Source: Nitrospira sp. UBA6909 (GTDB lineage: Bacteria > Nitrospirota > Nitrospiria > Nitrospirales > Nitrospiraceae). Taken from it: a stretch of 7,262 bases of DNA. Positions 6,134 to 7,262 of the stretch are shown one piece after another. The stretch covers positions 207 to 7,468 of the forward strand of contig DKBD01000026.1 of the NCBI GenBank assembly GCA_002451055.1, given 5' to 3'. Numbering within the stretch: the stretch's first letter is position 1; each line of letters starts with the position of its first letter. A model generated the notes under the pieces. The model did no database searches. It was not told where the DNA came from and was given only the letters and a program-made list of their open reading frames with translations. Made by a program: the position numbers and the translations under genes.

Positions 6134-6300
6134 GCGCGGTTCAACTCGTAAGAGAAATCGGACAGGTGCAGTGCAATAAGCAGGCGCTCCTCCGACGTCA
6201 TGCGCCTGGCACGCGCGATTTTCGCGCTCGAAAGGCGGTCGCTCAATGTGCTTGGTCGTCGCCTAACGTTCTGTGAAGGTGCCTGCTGTTGGGGATTCAT
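6115..6300 (-). CDS. Small protein likely paired with the broken nucleotidyltransferase
   Basis: ATG at 6298-6300 begins a 61-residue protein ending at TAA 6115-6117. The N-terminal part is basic and Ser/Arg-rich (MNPQQQAPSQNVRRRPS, later AKIARARR). The C-terminal part, MTSEERLLIALHLSDFSYEL (34-53), is a helical segment I recall from small proteins encoded just before nucleotidyltransferase-fold genes ('MTPEERL..AL.LSDF'). The overlap with the nucleotidyltransferase fragment downstream supports that pairing. No good ribosome binding site precedes the ATG, so the start is uncertain; ATG at residue 34 is another possible start. It may be an orphan antitoxin-like partner, but no antitoxin activity can be read from the sequence. 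Confidence 0.55.
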   Translation of the reverse strand: MNPQQQAPSQNVRRRPSTLSDRLSSAKIARARRMTSEERLLIALHLSDFSYELNRACSPRP

Positions 6301-6469
6301 AGGTTCGAGTCTACACGGGTCATCCGGAGCCTAACAGAGCGAATTCGCAAATCGTGTCAGAGTGTCATGTGGAAAGAACGGCTCATGTCACGTGGGGCTT
6401 CGTGAAGGTAATAACGATCCGAGCTCAATTTCGGGACATGTCAGGTGCAATGTCGGGATACACAAAACA

Positions 6470-6487
6470 AGACTTGACCCCAAGTCT
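6470..6487. repeat. Perfect 7-bp hairpin AGACTTG-accc-CAAGTCT
   Basis: A 7-base-pair perfect inverted repeat with a 4-base loop in gene-free DNA. It has no T tract on either side, so it is unlikely to be a rho-independent terminator. It could be a REP-like element or the end of a lost mobile element. Confidence 0.5.
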
Positions 6488-6510
6488 ATGACGGGTGTCC
6501 GGCCTTGCAA

Positions 6511-6525
6511 CCGAAGCTGCTTCGG
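6511..6525. repeat. Palindrome CCGAAGC-t-GCTTCGG
   Basis: A 15-base perfect palindrome around one central base, 23 bases after the preceding hairpin. As RNA it would fold with a 3-base loop. No T tract follows. It could be an operator, a REP-like unit or part of a structured RNA; the sequence does not decide. Confidence 0.5.
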
Positions 6526-6734
6526 CGGAGTAGGCTAAAACCGTGTGGCTCCACTCGTGTCTGGCCTCGCTCAGGGATTACCGCGATAGTTGATAAGGTG
6601 GGCAAGCGGCTTCACCAACTCTACGCGTGCTCGATTTCGGTGAAAAACTTGAATGCACAGAACAATGTGAGCTGACCTCAATTTCTGAAGCCGGTTTTCT
6701 CCAAGTGCGGTCCGATCTCGGAGCACCGCTCTTC

Positions 6735-7082
6735 CTACCGAGCCCTCTGCGGAAATTCTGGAGTGAGTGGATGAGCAGCGGGAGGCAGTGGGGGAGGAAG
6801 CTGGAGCGACTGGTTGTTCAGCTGAAGGGGTGGACCGAGATTGATCGCGGGACTTTGCGGTGGTTGGAGGATCTCGATGCGCTCGCCGTTCGGGAGGTCG
6901 GTTGTCGTGTGCACACTGCCGGCAGGGTCCATATAGACGGTTGTGCCCCCTTCGGCGTCGAGGACTTGCTGCAGCCGTTCTTGGGCACTGGGCTGTTGAG
7001 ACGACACCTCGTCGAAGGCGAGTGCTAGCCGCGGCCCTACAAATCCAATTGTCACAGCAAGGCAGATAGCGGTCCAGGGCAT
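6735..7082 (-). CDS. Proline-rich exported protein of unknown function
   Basis: From ATG at 7080-7082 the protein has 115 residues and ends at TAG 6735-6737. Residues 1-22 (MPWTAICLAVTIGFVGPRLALA) form a signal-peptide-like hydrophobic segment with an ALA cleavage site before FDEVSS, though without the usual basic residues at the very start. The mature part has TVYMDPAGSVHTTTDLPNG (48-66), which reads like paired beta-strands, then a Pro/Gln/Leu-rich tail (QLPPPLPPAAHPLTP). The frame stays open upstream to the window edge, so a longer or different start cannot be excluded, and no Shine-Dalgarno precedes the ATG. The signal peptide and cleavage site argue for a real gene. No family is recognised. 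Confidence 0.55.
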   Translation of the reverse strand: MPWTAICLAVTIGFVGPRLALAFDEVSSQQPSAQERLQQVLDAEGGTTVYMDPAGSVHTTTDLPNGERIEILQPPQSPAINLGPPLQLNNQSLQLPPPLPPAAHPLTPEFPQRAR

Positions 7083-7088
7083 AGGTAC

Positions 7089-7116
7089 ATTATGCTCATG
7101 CCCTTTCGCAGAGCAA
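7089..7116 (-). promoter_or_regulatory. Weak candidate promoter for the proline-rich exported protein
   Basis: On the minus strand TTGCTC (7111-7116), a 16-base spacer and CATAAT (7089-7094) lie just before ATG 7082. The -10 element matches 5 of 6 consensus bases and the -35 element only 3 of 6. With 6 bases from the -10 element to the ATG, transcription would begin at or near the start codon, giving a leaderless message. That would explain the absent ribosome binding site. Speculative. Confidence 0.25.
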
Positions 7117-7262
7117 GTTGCCAATGCTAGGGCGAGGCTTGGACGCTGGCTGGTTGGGGGCAGCAACTGTCTTGTCTGTCGAGAGCCAAAGCGGAGTTTG
7201 TCAGATGCAGCGGTGAAAATTCGTCGAACACACCTGCCGCAGGCATGACGATCGCCATCGAG

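Larger units (their letters stand above)
6301..6734. other. Gene-free stretch with small hairpins
   Basis: About 430 bases without a believable gene. The 133-residue plus-strand frame from 6627 starts without a ribosome binding site and mostly opposes the proline-rich exported-protein gene, so I treat it as a shadow. The stretch holds repeated TGTC-containing short motifs (CATGTGG at 6366, CATGTCACGTGG at 6384, GGACATGTC at 6434, AATGTCGGGA at 6449) and two perfect hairpins listed separately. These may be remnants of a mobile element or REP-like sequence, but no transposase is left. Confidence 0.45.

Noticed and set aside
6296..6320. GGTTCGAGTC resembling a tRNA T-arm
   Set aside because: The flanking bases do not pair into a T stem, and no acceptor, D or anticodon arms are found around it.
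6627..7028. 133-codon plus-strand frame opposite the proline-rich exported protein
   Set aside because: No ribosome binding site, no recognisable domain and an odd composition; the opposite strand encodes a credible signal peptide and cleavage site.

Overview
The window reads as chromosomal DNA from a Gram-negative bacterium. It is moderately GC-rich and contains a lipoprotein with a lipobox, a second exported protein, and strong AAGGAG-type ribosome binding sites in front of most genes. The mixture would fit Nitrospirota or a similar soil or water lineage, but no gene here fixes the taxonomy. Except for the first gene, every gene I can support lies on the minus strand.

Layout. Positions 1-393 (+) hold a small beta-sandwich-like protein (carboxypeptidase-regulatory/DUF6795-like), probably cut by the window edge. 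Converging on it is a two-gene minus-strand operon: a 303-residue helical lipoprotein (764-1675) followed by a 104-residue coiled-coil protein (436-750). Next comes about 730 bases without a convincing gene (1676-2402), which contain two perfect DnaA boxes 3 bases apart plus two one-mismatch boxes. This is an origin-like arrangement with no dnaA in view.

The centre of interest is a tightly coupled minus-strand pair at 2403-4291. A 76-residue protein of unknown function overlaps by four bases (GTGA) a 553-residue protein. The larger protein has an N-terminal TIR domain carrying a WxxxE catalytic-glutamate motif and a long C-terminal region I cannot assign. The pair has the shape of a TIR-effector immune or toxin system: small partner first, putative NAD-consuming effector second. 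That function is inferred.

Upstream of it is a CrtX-like family-1 glycosyltransferase (4506-5765). Then comes a decayed patch (5830-6300) with an intact 61-residue protein, a nucleotidyltransferase-like gene that stops just before the position of its catalytic motif, and a possible DUF2442 remnant. The patch looks like the wreck of one or two toxin-antitoxin-type modules. Positions 6301-6734 have no gene but two clean small hairpins. A proline-rich, probably exported 115-residue protein (6735-7082) ends the readable content.
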